From Cyanobacteria bacterium QS_8_64_29 (GTDB lineage: Bacteria > Cyanobacteriota > Cyanobacteriia > Cyanobacteriales > Rubidibacteraceae): a stretch of DNA of 64,000 nt. This document shows positions 8,444-18,475 of the stretch, one piece after another; positions within the stretch are counted from its first letter, which is position 1, and each line of letters begins with the position of its first letter. Where the stretch lies: contig PXQH01000064.1 in assembly GCA_003022125.1 (NCBI GenBank), positions 1 through 64,000 of the forward strand. Reading direction: 5' to 3'. Both the position numbers and the translations under genes were made by a program. A model generated the notes under the pieces. The model had not been told where the DNA came from. It made no database searches and was given only the letters and a program-made list of their open reading frames with translations.

Positions 8444-8890
8444 ATGACCGTTGCCCAGTTTCCCCGCCACCACCGCCAGCCTCGCTGGCGATGGGCCCCA
8501 GCCTTGCTGGCCGGCATCGTAACTGTTGCGGCGCTGCCAGGGGCGGGACGCACCCAAACCAGCAATGGCGGCAACGAATCGGCCCTGACCATCCGCGCGG
8601 ACACCCAGCGCGCCAATTCCCAAACTGGAGTCATTACGGCCGAAGGCAACGTTCGGATTGCCTACCCAGCACGCGACATCCAGGCAACAGCGGCGCAGGC
8701 CAAATACTACCGCGACAAGCGGCGCCTGGTTCTGAGCGGCGGCGTCTACGTCCTGCAAGAGGGCAACAGCTTGCGCGCCGAGCGCGTCACGTACTCGGTT
8801 GATCGCGATCACTTGGTGGCCGAATCGGCCCAGAAGCAGCAAGTGCAAGCCACTTACGTTTTGCCCAAGCAGTCGCAAGCTCAGCAGTAA
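8444..8890 (+). CDS. lptA: LptA/OstA-like periplasmic LPS transport protein
   Basis: A 148-residue exported protein. A basic N-terminus and hydrophobic segment (about residues 17-36, ALLAGIVTVAALPGAG) act as signal peptide. An OstA_N beta-jellyroll follows, recognisable by ALTIRADTQRANSQTGVITAEGNVRI and the repeated strand pattern …GGVYVLQEGNSLRAERVTY. LptA bridges the inner and outer membrane for lipopolysaccharide. The next genes encode the transporter ATPase and a permease, which makes the assignment firm. It is shorter than E. coli LptA (185), normal for cyanobacteria. Confidence 0.88.
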   Translation: MTVAQFPRHHRQPRWRWAPALLAGIVTVAALPGAGRTQTSNGGNESALTIRADTQRANSQTGVITAEGNVRIAYPARDIQATAAQAKYYRDKRRLVLSGGVYVLQEGNSLRAERVTYSVDRDHLVAESAQKQQVQATYVLPKQSQAQQ

Positions 8891-8924
8891 CCGCCGCTGC
8901 GCGAACGCCGTTCCCTCCGCCAGC

Positions 8925-9653
8925 TTGACTGTCGTTCTGAAAGATGTCCGCAAGCGCTACGGCCGGCACACGGTCGTTGGCGGTGTCGATCTGAGTGTCT
9001 CGCCGGGCGAGATTGTGGGCTTGCTGGGTCCTAATGGGGCGGGCAAGACTACCACGTTTTACACCGCTACTGGCCTGGTCAAACCCGATGTCGGTAGCGT
9101 CTGGTTGGGGGCGCGCAATATTACGCCCCTACCGCTAGAGCGACGCTCGCGGTTGGGCATCGGTTACCTGCCGCAGCAGCCCAGCATTTTCCGCCACATG
9201 AGCGTGGGCGATAACCTGCGCTTGGCCCTCGAGCACAGCCGAGTGCCCCGTTCCGAGCGGCGCGAGCGCTTGCACGAGTTGCTAGCCGAATTCGATTTGG
9301 CGGCGATCGCCCGGCGCCAGAGCACGCAGGTCTCGGGCGGCGAGCGGCGGCGCACCGAGCTGGCGCGCGCCCTGGCAACGGACCGCCGGGGGCCGAGGTT
9401 TTTGCTGCTGGACGAACCGTTTGCGGGGGTGGATCCCATTGCGGTAACCGAGCTGCAAGCCACGATCACGCGGTTGCGCGAGCGCGGCATTGGCATGCTG
9501 CTCACCGATCACAACGTGCGCGAGACGCTCGCTATCGTCGATCGGGCCTACATCCTCAAAAGCGGCGAGGTTTTGGCAGCCGGCACGGCCAGCGAGCTCT
9601 ATCGCAACCCCCTCGTGCGGCAGTATTACCTGGGCGAGAGCTTCCAACCCTAG
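8925..9653 (+). CDS. lptB: LptB, ATPase of the LPS export ABC transporter
   Basis: This ABC ATPase powers extraction of lipopolysaccharide from the inner membrane. It has Walker A GPNGAGKTT, Q-loop LPQQPS, signature SGGERRR, Walker B FLLLDEPFAGVD and the H-loop DHNV. The open frame continues far upstream through the end of lptA, but homology begins at the TTG at 8925 (MTVVLKDVRKRYG), giving 242 residues, the usual LptB length. No clear ribosome site precedes it, so coupling to lptA (34-bp gap) is likely. Confidence 0.93.
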   Translation: MTVVLKDVRKRYGRHTVVGGVDLSVSPGEIVGLLGPNGAGKTTTFYTATGLVKPDVGSVWLGARNITPLPLERRSRLGIGYLPQQPSIFRHMSVGDNLRLALEHSRVPRSERRERLHELLAEFDLAAIARRQSTQVSGGERRRTELARALATDRRGPRFLLLDEPFAGVDPIAVTELQATITRLRERGIGMLLTDHNVRETLAIVDRAYILKSGEVLAAGTASELYRNPLVRQYYLGESFQP

Positions 9654-9727
9654 TGGGGCTTTCTCCCCGGTAGCGCCTTGCGGCGGGCCTGCCATCGCCG
9701 CTGTCACGCAAGCCATTAGGGCCTTCC

Positions 9728-10837
9728 GTGCTAGACCGTTACCTGCTACGAGAACTCCTGCTGCCGTTTTTATTCGGCATTGGCCTGTTTGCTGCCATCG
9801 GCATCTCGGTGGGCAGCCTGTTCGAGCTGGTGCGCCGCGTTACCGATTCGGGGCTGCCGTGGCAAGTTGCCGCCGAAGTTCTGCTGCTCAGGGTGCCGCA
9901 GTTTGTGGCCTATGCCTTCCCCATGGCCACGCTGCTGGCTAGCTTGATGGCCTACAGCCGCCTGAGCAGCGATAGCGAGCTCGTGGCCATGCGCAGCATT
10001 GGCATCGGCACGGTTCGCCTGATTGCGCCGGCTATTGCCTTGGGCCTGATCGTGACCGGATTGACGTTTCTGTTTAACGAGCTGATCGTCCCGGCGGCCA
10101 ACCAGCAAGCCTCCACCACGCTGGAGCGCGCGCTCGATCGCGAGGATCCGGGGCTCCAAAAGCGCAACATCCTGTTTGCTCAATACCGCGAGGTGGGGGA
10201 TGGCGGGCAGGGCAAAGTGCTATCGCGCCTGTTTTATGCCGAGCGCTTCGACGGCGAGCGCATGCGCGGGCTGACGGTCCTCGATCGCTCCCAACAGTCG
10301 GTGCGCCAAATCGTCTCCGCCCAATCCGCCACCTGGAATCCCGCCCAGAACCGCTGGGATTTTTACAACGGCACCAACTACCTGATTGCCGCCGATGAGT
10401 CGTTTCGCAACATCGTTCGCTTCGAGCACCAAGCGCTGGATCTGCCCAAGACGCCGCTCAAGTTGGCCCAAACGGATCGCGATGCCGACGAGATGAGCTG
10501 GGCGCAGGCCCGCGAGCGCTTGCAAACGCTGCGCGGGCACGGCAGCGAGCGCGAGCTGCGCAAGCTGCGCGTGCGCATCCACCAGAAAGTATCGCTGCCC
10601 TTTGCCTGCCTCATTTTTGGTTTTTTGGGCGCTGCCTTGGGCGTCAAGCCGCCGCACGCCGGCCGAGGCACTAGCTTCGGCATCAGCATCCTGGTGGTGT
10701 TTGGCTACTATGTCGTCTTTTCGCTAACTGGCGCCATGGCGCAGGTGGGGACGATTCCGCCGCTGCTAGGGGGCTGGGTGCCCAACTTGCTGGGCCTGAG
10801 CAGCGGCGGCTACTTGCTGCTTCGGGCCGCTCGCTAG
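9728..10837 (+). CDS. lptF: LptF/LptG-family LPS export permease
   Basis: An inner-membrane permease of the YjgP/YjgQ family (369 residues) that pairs with LptB. It has an N-terminal membrane block (LDRYLLRELLLPFLFGIGLFAA and two further helices), a periplasmic beta-jellyroll region (about residues 135-255), and three C-terminal helices (KVSLPFACLIFGFLGAALGV, FGISILVVFGYYVVFS, and the last near LGGWVPNLLGLSSGGYLLL). Only one permease gene is present; cyanobacteria usually carry one LptF/G protein, which may act as a homodimer. The start is GTG. Its TAG stop shares bases with the stop of the convergent icd gene. Confidence 0.9.
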   Translation: MLDRYLLRELLLPFLFGIGLFAAIGISVGSLFELVRRVTDSGLPWQVAAEVLLLRVPQFVAYAFPMATLLASLMAYSRLSSDSELVAMRSIGIGTVRLIAPAIALGLIVTGLTFLFNELIVPAANQQASTTLERALDREDPGLQKRNILFAQYREVGDGGQGKVLSRLFYAERFDGERMRGLTVLDRSQQSVRQIVSAQSATWNPAQNRWDFYNGTNYLIAADESFRNIVRFEHQALDLPKTPLKLAQTDRDADEMSWAQARERLQTLRGHGSERELRKLRVRIHQKVSLPFACLIFGFLGAALGVKPPHAGRGTSFGISILVVFGYYVVFSLTGAMAQVGTIPPLLGGWVPNLLGLSSGGYLLLRAAR

Positions 10838-12276
10838 CCGTTCCCTGCCTCAAAGTGCCCCGCAATCGCCTCGGCAAACGCCGAGCACGACAGCGGCGGT
10901 TCCACCGGCGGCTCCATCAGGCGGGCCAAATCGTAGGTGACCTCGCGGGCGGCAATGGCGCTGCCCACGCCGCGATGGATGGCATTAGCGGCCTCCTGCC
11001 AGCCCAAAAACTCCAGCATCATGGCCCCTGAGAGAATCAGCGAGCTGGGATTGGCGCGATCGCGCCCGGCGTGCCGCGGGGCCGTGCCGTGGGTGGCCTC
11101 AAAGATGGCGCAGCGATCGCCAATGTTGGCGCCAGGCCCCATGCCTAGGCCGCCAACCAGGGCAGTTGCCGCGTCCGAGAGGTAGTCGCCGTTGAGGTTG
11201 GTCGTGGCCAAAATGGAGTAGGCCTCGGGGCGGGTCTGGATCTGCTGGAAGGCGCTATCGGCAATGCGATCGTTGACCAGGACCTTATCGCGCCACTGGC
11301 CGCCCCCGTGGGTTTCGCCAATGGCATCCAGCACCGCTCGGACTTCGCGAGCGCAGGCATCGCGCTGCTGGGCCGGGAGCACGTCAAAGCCCGGCTCGAG
11401 CTGGCGGGCGTTGCCCGCCACTGACAGCTCGGGATCCGCCTCCTGGTTGCCCAAGATCCAGGACTCGCGCTCGGTGACGCAGGCGTGGCGAAACTCAGTG
11501 GTGGCCAGTTCGTAGCCCCAGTCGCGAAAGGCTCCCTCGGTGTATTTCATGATGTTGCCTTTGTGCACCAGGGTGACGGTGCGCTTGCCGGGGGGCAGCT
11601 GCTGCGCGTGCCGGATGGCGCGGCGGACCAGGCGTTGGGAGCCGGTTTTGCTAATGGGCTTGATGCCGATGCCAGCATCAGGCGGGATCTGCAAGCCTTG
11701 TTGCTCGGCTGTGGCCGGAATGAGGCTCTCGTTGAGCTGGCGGATGAGCTCGCTGCCAACTTCACTGCCCTGGGCCCATTCGACGCCCAGGTAGAGGTCT
11801 TCGGTGTTTTCGCGATAGACAATGGCATCCAGCCGCTCCGGGTACTTGTGGGGCGAAGGGACCCCCGGGTAGTGGCGCGACGGGCGGACGCAGGCGTAGA
11901 GATCGTTTTGCTGCCGCAGGGCCACGTTGAGCGAGCGGATGCCGCCGCCTACGGGCGTCGCGAGCGGTCCTTTAATGGCGATGCCGCAGTCGCGGATGGC
12001 GTTGCGGGTATCGGCCGGTAGGTGCTGCTGGGCGCCGTAGCGATCGCAGGCTTCGCTGCCGGCAAAAACCTGGAACCAGCGAATCCGGCGCCGATCCCCG
12101 TAGGCAGCCGCCACGGCCGCATCCAGCACCCGCTGGGTGGCCGGCCAAATGTCGGCACCAATGCCATCACCGCGAATGAAGGGGATGATGGGCTCATCCG
12201 GTACCACCGGTTGACCGTCCTGGTAGCGAATGCGGCTCCCGGTGGTTGGCGGTTCAATCTTGTCGTACATCGTCAT
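10834..12276 (-). CDS. icd: NADP-dependent isocitrate dehydrogenase
   Basis: It converts isocitrate to 2-oxoglutarate, the main carbon skeleton for ammonium assimilation in cyanobacteria. The 480 residues include the substrate loop IRSLNVALRQQNDLYACVRP (with the regulatory Ser), the YRENTEDLYLGVEW segment, metal-binding Asp residues in the NDRIADSAFQQ region, and the cofactor loop GTAPRHAGRDRANP. An Arg/His pair occupies the positions that are Lys/Tyr in E. coli. I start at the ATG at 12276 (MTMYDKI), which fits the family. The open frame upstream is low-complexity Arg/Pro/Ser sequence antisense to the next gene. Confidence 0.95.
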   Translation of the reverse strand: MTMYDKIEPPTTGSRIRYQDGQPVVPDEPIIPFIRGDGIGADIWPATQRVLDAAVAAAYGDRRRIRWFQVFAGSEACDRYGAQQHLPADTRNAIRDCGIAIKGPLATPVGGGIRSLNVALRQQNDLYACVRPSRHYPGVPSPHKYPERLDAIVYRENTEDLYLGVEWAQGSEVGSELIRQLNESLIPATAEQQGLQIPPDAGIGIKPISKTGSQRLVRRAIRHAQQLPPGKRTVTLVHKGNIMKYTEGAFRDWGYELATTEFRHACVTERESWILGNQEADPELSVAGNARQLEPGFDVLPAQQRDACAREVRAVLDAIGETHGGGQWRDKVLVNDRIADSAFQQIQTRPEAYSILATTNLNGDYLSDAATALVGGLGMGPGANIGDRCAIFEATHGTAPRHAGRDRANPSSLILSGAMMLEFLGWQEAANAIHRGVGSAIAAREVTYDLARLMEPPVEPPLSCSAFAEAIAGHFEAGNG

Positions 12277-12304
12277 CGGGCAGTGGCCAAAATGGCTGAG
12301 CGCG

Positions 12305-13468
12305 TTACGGGTCGCCCTCAGGAGCCGATCCGGTAGCCTCGGTGTCCTCGGGCGCTGGCACCTTTTGAGGCGAGTTTTCCCCGTTTGCCTGCTCCTCGGC
12401 TGCCTTACCCGATGCCGCTGGCGGCGGGGATGCCTCCTCGGCCTCGCTCGGTTCGGGCTGAGTGCGCTCGGCGGGCGGCTGTTGGGCGTCCTCTGCAGCG
12501 GACTGGGGCGAGCCGGTTGCTTGCTCAGGCTCGCTCGGCGGGCGGGCATGGGGATCGATCAGGCGGCGCGCTTGCGCTGGCGAAAGGTCGCCGCGCTTGA
12601 GGCGCGAGAGTGCGTCCTGGCCGCCCGGTTGGTAAGCAAAGCCGCGCACTGTATCGTTAAAGGCATTGGCAACGGGCTCGCCCGCCCCATCCAGCAGCTG
12701 CAGGCGGATCCAGTTCTGGCCCGGGCGCAAGCCGCTCAAGTAAACAGGCATCCACCGCTGGAGGCGAAAGCGCTCGCCATTGAGGGTCACCTGCAGCTGC
12801 CACTCGGACGGGTTGCCAGCCGCCGATGGCTCGAGGCCGCTGAGGTGCCAATCCAGCAAGATAGGCTCGGCGCCGTACTGCCCTTGCGGCAGGTTGTAGG
12901 TCAGCTGCGGCCGGTCGGGATCGGGCATGCGCTCGCCCGTGTCGGTAAAGACGTGGAAGCGGGTCTGGGCGTAGGCCCCCTCGTTTTTGGCGCTCTCGTG
13001 CCAGGGGTAGGCAGCGAAGGCGCGTACCGTGTGGCTGCCCCCGGCCAGATCCGCAAAAACAATCGGGTCGCTGGTGTCGTAGACCGTGCGGTAGGGTCGC
13101 CCATCAAGCGCGACGTGCAGGTGCGGCCCCAAGCCCCATTCCGGATCGGCAAACAGCGGCCAGTCTTGCACCCGGACCCGCAGCGCCAGCCGCGGCTCCT
13201 GCAGCGTCCGGCCCGGCTCAGGGGCGGTAATGGTTACCTGCGGCTGCCGAGCGGCCAGCTGCCGGCGTAGCTCTCGGATGGCTGCGGGCGGCGCCACCTC
13301 AGCAATCGCGGGCTCGGCCTCGGCGGGCGGCGGCGTGCTAGCCTCGGGCTCACTTCCCGGGGCGCGGGCATCGCTCTCGGCGCATCCCAGCGTTGCCCAG
13401 CCCAGTACCAGCGCCAGCAAGTAAGGCAAGCCCCGCCGCAGCAGCGGCCGGATGGCGATCGCGGTCAA
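12305..13468 (-). CDS. conserved cyanobacterial lipoprotein with an Ig-like/carbohydrate-type domain
   Basis: The N-terminus has a basic start, a hydrophobic stretch and a lipobox (LGWATLGCAES), so it should be a membrane-anchored lipoprotein. The central part (about residues 65-300) is a soluble beta-rich domain (PQVTITAPEPGRTLQEPRLALRV, GPHLHVALDGRPYRTVYD, GSHTVRAFAAYPWHESAKNEGAYA). The tail is a long Pro/Glu/Ala/Ser-rich disordered region. The pattern resembles uncharacterised cyanobacterial proteins; no catalytic motif is visible. The start is TTG at 13468. It lies 28 bp upstream of icd on the same strand and may be cotranscribed with it. Confidence 0.7.
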   Translation of the reverse strand: MTAIAIRPLLRRGLPYLLALVLGWATLGCAESDARAPGSEPEASTPPPAEAEPAIAEVAPPAAIRELRRQLAARQPQVTITAPEPGRTLQEPRLALRVRVQDWPLFADPEWGLGPHLHVALDGRPYRTVYDTSDPIVFADLAGGSHTVRAFAAYPWHESAKNEGAYAQTRFHVFTDTGERMPDPDRPQLTYNLPQGQYGAEPILLDWHLSGLEPSAAGNPSEWQLQVTLNGERFRLQRWMPVYLSGLRPGQNWIRLQLLDGAGEPVANAFNDTVRGFAYQPGGQDALSRLKRGDLSPAQARRLIDPHARPPSEPEQATGSPQSAAEDAQQPPAERTQPEPSEAEEASPPPAASGKAAEEQANGENSPQKVPAPEDTEATGSAPEGDP

Positions 13469-13664
13469 CGCGCTTCTCCGCTCGGGCGACAGGCGCTATT
13501 GTTGCACGCCTGCGGACCGCTCGGGAGGGGCCACAAGCGCGCTGCCCCAAGCGGGACTGGGGCGTTAAATTTTGTAAACTTATCGGGACTGCATGCCAGT
13601 CCAGGGGCAACGCCAAGGCAACCAGGGGCAGGCGCTCGTCAAGCGTTTGGGGGTCTTAAATATT

Positions 13665-13704
13665 GTTACAGCGCCTCTACAGCGCTGCGACCGCCCTCTA
13701 TGAT
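13665..13704 (+). promoter_or_regulatory. candidate psaA promoter with HLR1-like half sites
   Basis: A -10 like TATGAT (13699-13704) lies 17 bp after TCTACA (13676-13681). GTTACA at 13665-13670 sits just upstream, so GTTACA and TCTACA form a degenerate direct repeat resembling the RpaB box HLR1, though the spacing is one base longer than the consensus. psaAB promoters are known RpaB targets in model cyanobacteria. The predicted leader is about 125 nt. It is inferred from sequence only. The rest of the 13469-13836 gap shows no gene. Confidence 0.4.
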
Positions 13705-13836
13705 TGGCAAATAAGGCAACCTAGCTGCACGCGCGAGTGGCAATCGCTAGCTGTGCCTAACAGCCTTGGCTAGCTTGCGCGGGTTTGGTCGGATTCCCGA
13801 TGGCAATGGGTTTCACTGTCTGGAGAGAAGAGCCTT

Positions 13837-16089
13837 ATGACTAACAGTCCTCCCGAGCAAGAGGAAAAAGTCAGGGTACAAGTCGATAAAGACCCGGTTC
13901 CAACTTCAACCGAGAAGTTCGCCAAACCGGGTTGGTTCGACCGGTCCCTGTCCAAGGGTCCCAAAACCACCACCTGGATTTGGAACCTGCACGCAAACGT
14001 TCACGATTTCGACACCCAAGGCAATCTGGAAGAAGTTTCGCGCAAAATCTTTAGCGCTCACTTCGGTCACCTGGCGGTGATCTTCATTTGGCTGAGCGGC
14101 ATGTACTTCCATGGCGCTCGCTTTTCCAATTACGAAGCTTGGTTGAGCGATCCCACCAACATCGATCCCAGCGCACAAGTGGTCTGGCCCGTGGTGGGGC
14201 AAGACATCCTCAACGCCGATGTTGGCGGTGGCTTCCAAGGCATCCAGATCACCTCTGGCTTCTTTTACTTGTGGCGGGCCGCTGGCTTCACTGACACCTT
14301 CCAGCTCTACTGCACGGCCATCGGCGCGCTCGTCATGGCCGCGCTGATGCTGTTTGCCGGCTGGTTCCACTACCACAAGCGGGCTCCCAAGCTGGAATGG
14401 TTCCAGAACGTGGAGTCGATGCTGAACCACCACCTCGCCGGGCTGCTCGGCCTGGGGTCGCTGAGTTGGGCAGGCCACCAAATCCATGTGGCCCTGCCGG
14501 TCAACAAAATGCTGAACTCGGGCGTACCGGCCGATGAGATTCCGCTGCCGCACAAGTTCTTGTTCGATAACGAGCGGATGGCGGAGTTGTTCCCCAGCTT
14601 CGAGCAGGGGCTGCGACCCTTCTTTACCCTCAATTGGGGCGAGTACGCCGACTTTTTGACCTTCAAAGGCGGCCTCAATCCCCAAACGGGGGGACTGTGG
14701 CTGACCGATACCGCTCACCACCACCTGGCGATCGCGGTCCTGTTCATCATTGCGGGCCACATGTACCGCACCAACTGGGGCATCGGTCACAGCATCAAGC
14801 AAATTCTGGAGTCCCACAAAGGCCCCCTGACCGGGGAAGGCCACAAGGGCCTCTACGAAACGCTGACCCAGTCCTGGCACGCCCAGCTGGCCATCAACCT
14901 GGCCATGTTGGGCTCGGTGACTGTGATCGTGGCTCAGCACATGTACGCCATGCCCCCCTATCCCTACATGGCGACCGATTACGCCACGCAGCTATCGCTG
15001 TTTACCCACCACATGTGGATTGGTGCCTTTTTGATCGTGGGGGCAGCCGCGCACGGCGCCATCTTCATGACGCGGGACTACGACCCTGCCAATCACGTCA
15101 ATAACGTGCTTGATCGCGTCCTGCGCCACCGCGACGCCATCATCTCCCATCTCAACTGGGTCTGCGTCTTTTTGGGCTTCCACAGCTTTGGCCTCTACGT
15201 TCACAACGACACCATGCGGGCCCTGGGCCGACCCCAGGACCTGTTCTCGGACTCGGCCATCCAGCTGCAGCCCGTTTTTGCTCAGTGGATCCAAAACCTC
15301 CATACAGCGGCACCGGGCGGTACCGCCCCCACCGCAACCGAGCCGGCCAGCGTTGCCTTTGGCGGTGGCGTGGTTGAGGTCGGTGGCAAAGTCGCCATGA
15401 TGCCCATCGAGCTGGGCACGGCTGACTTTATGGTGCACCACATCCACGCCTTCACCATCCACGTCACCGTCCTGATTCTGCTCAAGGGCGTGCTGTTCGC
15501 CCGCAACTCGCGCCTGATTCCGGATAAATCCGAGCTGGGCTTCCGCTTCCCCTGCGACGGCCCCGGCCGCGGCGGGACCTGCCAGGTCTCAGGTTGGGAC
15601 CACGTCTTTTTGGGACTGTTCTGGATGTACAACGCCCTCTCCATCGTCATCTTTCACTTCAGCTGGAAGATGCAGTCCGATGTTTGGGGCACGGTGGCCC
15701 AGGACGGCTCGGTGTCTCACATCACCTCGGGCAACTTTGCCAGCGGGGCCATCACCATCAACGGCTGGTTGCGCGACTTTCTCTGGGCGCAATCCACCGA
15801 GGTGATCAACTCTTACGGCTCGGCCCTGTCTGCTTACGGGCTGCTGTTTCTGGGCGCCCACTTTGTCTGGGCCTTCAGCTTGATGTTCCTGTTCAGCGGC
15901 CGCGGCTACTGGCAGGAGCTAATCGAGTCCATCGTTTGGGCCCACAACAAGCTCAAGGTGGCGCCCGCCATCCAGCCCCGCGGCCTCAGCATCATTCAGG
16001 GGCGCGCTGTGGGTGTCGCCCACTACCTGCTGGGTGGCATCGTGACGACGTGGGCGTTCTTCCTCGCCCGCATCCTGGCGCAGGGATAG
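13837..16089 (+). CDS. psaA: photosystem I P700 apoprotein A1
   Basis: One of the two large core subunits of photosystem I, with 11 transmembrane helices. With PsaB it binds P700, about 80 chlorophylls, the A0/A1 acceptors and the shared 4Fe-4S cluster FX. The FX loop [11 protein letters not shown] (around residue 570) contributes two Cys ligands. The length of 750 is canonical. The GGAGAGAAG ribosome site lies just upstream of the ATG. The first 50 residues are stromal and polar. It is followed after 85 bp by psaB; a hairpin occupies the gap. Confidence 0.99.
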   Translation: MTNSPPEQEEKVRVQVDKDPVPTSTEKFAKPGWFDRSLSKGPKTTTWIWNLHANVHDFDTQGNLEEVSRKIFSAHFGHLAVIFIWLSGMYFHGARFSNYEAWLSDPTNIDPSAQVVWPVVGQDILNADVGGGFQGIQITSGFFYLWRAAGFTDTFQLYCTAIGALVMAALMLFAGWFHYHKRAPKLEWFQNVESMLNHHLAGLLGLGSLSWAGHQIHVALPVNKMLNSGVPADEIPLPHKFLFDNERMAELFPSFEQGLRPFFTLNWGEYADFLTFKGGLNPQTGGLWLTDTAHHHLAIAVLFIIAGHMYRTNWGIGHSIKQILESHKGPLTGEGHKGLYETLTQSWHAQLAINLAMLGSVTVIVAQHMYAMPPYPYMATDYATQLSLFTHHMWIGAFLIVGAAAHGAIFMTRDYDPANHVNNVLDRVLRHRDAIISHLNWVCVFLGFHSFGLYVHNDTMRALGRPQDLFSDSAIQLQPVFAQWIQNLHTAAPGGTAPTATEPASVAFGGGVVEVGGKVAMMPIELGTADFMVHHIHAFTIHVTVLILLKGVLFARNSRLIPDKSELGFRFPCDGPGRGGTCQVSGWDHVFLGLFWMYNALSIVIFHFSWKMQSDVWGTVAQDGSVSHITSGNFASGAITINGWLRDFLWAQSTEVINSYGSALSAYGLLFLGAHFVWAFSLMFLFSGRGYWQELIESIVWAHNKLKVAPAIQPRGLSIIQGRAVGVAHYLLGGIVTTWAFFLARILAQG

Positions 16090-16097
16090 ATGCGATG

Positions 16098-16132
16098 GCG
16101 ATTCGCGGGCTGAGCGCCGGCCCGCGAATCGC
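16098..16132 (+). other. 13-bp perfect hairpin between psaA and psaB
   Basis: Arms 16098-16110 (GCGATTCGCGGGC) and 16120-16132 are perfectly complementary around a 9-nt loop. They begin 8 bp after the psaA stop and end 42 bp before the psaB ATG. There is no T run, so read-through into psaB is expected. An mRNA processing or 3'-end-protecting role is inferred. Confidence 0.6.
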
Positions 16133-16174
16133 TGCCTCCGAACGAGTCGTTGCAGCGAGGAGAGTTTTTAGCCT

Positions 16175-18388
16175 ATGGCTACCAAATTCCCCAAATTTAG
16201 CCAGGACCTCGCTCAAGATCCGACAACACGCCGGATCTGGTACGGAATTGCCACGGCCCACGACTTTGAAAGCCACGATGGCATGACGGAGGAAAATCTT
16301 TATCAAAAGATTTTTGCTTCCCACTTCGGCCATCTGGCCATCATTTTCCTGTGGACCTCGGGTACGCTTTTCCACGTTGCCTGGCAAGGAAACTTCGAGC
16401 GCTGGATCCAAGATCCGCTCAATGTCAGTCCCATCGCCCACGCGGTTTGGGACCCTCACTTTGGCGAGCCCGCCGTGGATGCCTTCACGCAAGCGGGCGC
16501 GTCCAACCCGGTTAACATCGCTTATTCCGGGGTCTATCACTGGTTCTATACCATCGGCATGACGGCCAACAGCGACCTCTACCAGGGCGCTGTCTTTTTG
16601 CTGCTGCTATCGGCCGTCTTCCTGTTTGCCGGTTGGCTGCACCTGCAGCCCAAGTTCCGGCCCAGCCTGTCCTGGTTCAAAAGCGCCGAGCACCGCCTCA
16701 ACCACCACCTAGCCGGCTTGTTCGGCGTTAGTTCGCTGGCCTGGGCCGGGCACCTGGTGCACGTGGCCATTCCCGAGTCCCGCGGGCAGCACGTGGGCTG
16801 GGACAACTTCCTCTCGGTCAAGCCGCACCCGGAGGGATTGGCCCCGTTCTTTACCGGTAACTGGGGCGTTTACGCCCAAAACCCGGACACGGCCGAGCAC
16901 GTTTTTGGCACCTCGGAAGGGGCCGGCTCGGCCATCCTGACCTTTTTGGGCGGCTTCCATCCCCAGACCGAATCCCTGTGGCTGACGGATATGGCCCACC
17001 ACCACTTGGCGATCGCGGTCATATTCATCATCGCCGGCCACATGTACCGGACCAACTTTGGCATCGGGCACAGCATTAAAGAGATGCTCAATGCCAAGAC
17101 CTTTTTCGGTCGCAACGTGCAGGGGCAGTTCAACCTGCCGCACCAGGGCCTCTACGACACCATCAACAATTCCCTGCACTTCCAGCTGGCGCTCGCGCTA
17201 GCGGCAGTGGGGACGGCCGCCTCGCTGGTGGCCCAGCACATGTACTCGCTGCCGCCTTACGCCTTCCTGGCGCGGGACTACACCACCCAGGCGGCGCTCT
17301 ACACCCACCACCAGTACATTGCGGGCTTTTTGATGGTGGGGGCCTTTGCCCACGGGGCCATCTTCATGGTCCGCGACTACGATCCCGAGCAGAACAAAGG
17401 CAACGTGCTGGATCGGGTGCTGCAGCATAAAGAAGCCATCATCTCCCACCTGTCGTGGGTGTCGCTGTTTCTCGGGTTCCACACCCTGGGCCTGTACGTG
17501 CACAACGATGTGGTGGTGGCCTTTGGCACCCCCGAAAAGCAAATCCTGATCGAGCCGGTTTTTGCCCAGTTCATCCAGAGCGCCCACGGCAAAGCCCTCT
17601 ACGGGATGGAGACGTTGCTATCCAACCCCGACAGCATCGCTGCCAACGCCGGCGGTGCCTGGTTGCCGGGCTGGCTGGAGGCCATCAACAGCGGCAATAA
17701 CTCGCTGTTTTTGAACATCGGGCCCGGTGACTTCCTGGTCCACCACGCCATTGCCCTGGGCCTGCACACCACGACCCTGATCCTGGTCAAAGGCGCCCTA
17801 GACGCCCGCGGCTCGAAGCTGATGCCGGACAAGAAAGACTTCGGCTACAGCTTCCCCTGCGATGGCCCCGGCCGCGGTGGCACTTGCGACATCTCGGCCT
17901 GGGACGCCTTCTATCTGGCCATGTTCTGGATGCTGAACACCATCGCCTGGGTGACCTTCTACTGGCACTGGAAGCACTTGGGCGTCTGGCAGGGCAACGT
18001 CGCGCAGTTCAACGAGAGCTCCACTTACCTGATGGGGTGGCTGCGCGACTACCTCTGGCTCAACTCCGCCCAGCTCATCAACGGCTACAACGCCTTTGGC
18101 ATGAACAACCTCTCGGTCTGGGCGTGGATGTTCCTGCTGGGCCACCTCATCTGGGCGACGGGCTTTATGTTCCTGATCTCCTGGCGGGGCTACTGGCAGG
18201 AGCTGATCGAGACGCTGGTCTGGGCGCACGAGCGGACGCCGCTGGCCAATCTCGTCCGCTGGAAGGACAAGCCCGTGGCCATGTCCATCGTTCAAGGCCG
18301 CCTGGTCGGGTTGGCCCACTTCACCGTCGGCTACATCCTGACCTACGCCGCCTTCCTGATCGCCTCGACGGCCAGCAAGTTCGGCTAG
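16175..18388 (+). CDS. psaB: photosystem I P700 apoprotein A2
   Basis: The partner of PsaA in the photosystem I heterodimer, 737 residues with 11 membrane helices. The FX loop [14 protein letters not shown] provides the other two Cys ligands. The N-terminus [15 protein letters not shown] and the [25 protein letters not shown] segment are classic. A GAGGAG ribosome site lies about 13 nt before the ATG. It is the second gene of the psaAB operon and is followed by a strong terminator. Confidence 0.99.
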   Translation: MATKFPKFSQDLAQDPTTRRIWYGIATAHDFESHDGMTEENLYQKIFASHFGHLAIIFLWTSGTLFHVAWQGNFERWIQDPLNVSPIAHAVWDPHFGEPAVDAFTQAGASNPVNIAYSGVYHWFYTIGMTANSDLYQGAVFLLLLSAVFLFAGWLHLQPKFRPSLSWFKSAEHRLNHHLAGLFGVSSLAWAGHLVHVAIPESRGQHVGWDNFLSVKPHPEGLAPFFTGNWGVYAQNPDTAEHVFGTSEGAGSAILTFLGGFHPQTESLWLTDMAHHHLAIAVIFIIAGHMYRTNFGIGHSIKEMLNAKTFFGRNVQGQFNLPHQGLYDTINNSLHFQLALALAAVGTAASLVAQHMYSLPPYAFLARDYTTQAALYTHHQYIAGFLMVGAFAHGAIFMVRDYDPEQNKGNVLDRVLQHKEAIISHLSWVSLFLGFHTLGLYVHNDVVVAFGTPEKQILIEPVFAQFIQSAHGKALYGMETLLSNPDSIAANAGGAWLPGWLEAINSGNNSLFLNIGPGDFLVHHAIALGLHTTTLILVKGALDARGSKLMPDKKDFGYSFPCDGPGRGGTCDISAWDAFYLAMFWMLNTIAWVTFYWHWKHLGVWQGNVAQFNESSTYLMGWLRDYLWLNSAQLINGYNAFGMNNLSVWAWMFLLGHLIWATGFMFLISWRGYWQELIETLVWAHERTPLANLVRWKDKPVAMSIVQGRLVGLAHFTVGYILTYAAFLIASTASKFG

Positions 18389-18416
18389 CGCCGCTTGCCT
18401 GACCGTCGCGCTCCCC

Positions 18417-18450
18417 AAAAAGGCCCCCTGCCTTCTGGCAGGGGGCCTTT
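18417..18450. terminator. bidirectional rho-independent terminator of psaB and clpB
   Basis: An A-run (18417-18421), a GC-rich stem AGGCCCCCTGCC / GGCAGGGGGCCT with a short loop and a T-run (ending at 18450) form a symmetric terminator. It sits between the convergent psaB and clpB genes and can stop transcription from either side. Confidence 0.85.
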
Positions 18451-18475
18451 CGCGATCTCGGGGATTGGGCGGGGA

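Noticed and set aside
12277-12549. N-terminal extension of icd
   Set aside because: Low-complexity Arg/Pro/Ser residues that overlap the lipoprotein tail antisense frame; icd homology begins at ATG 12276.
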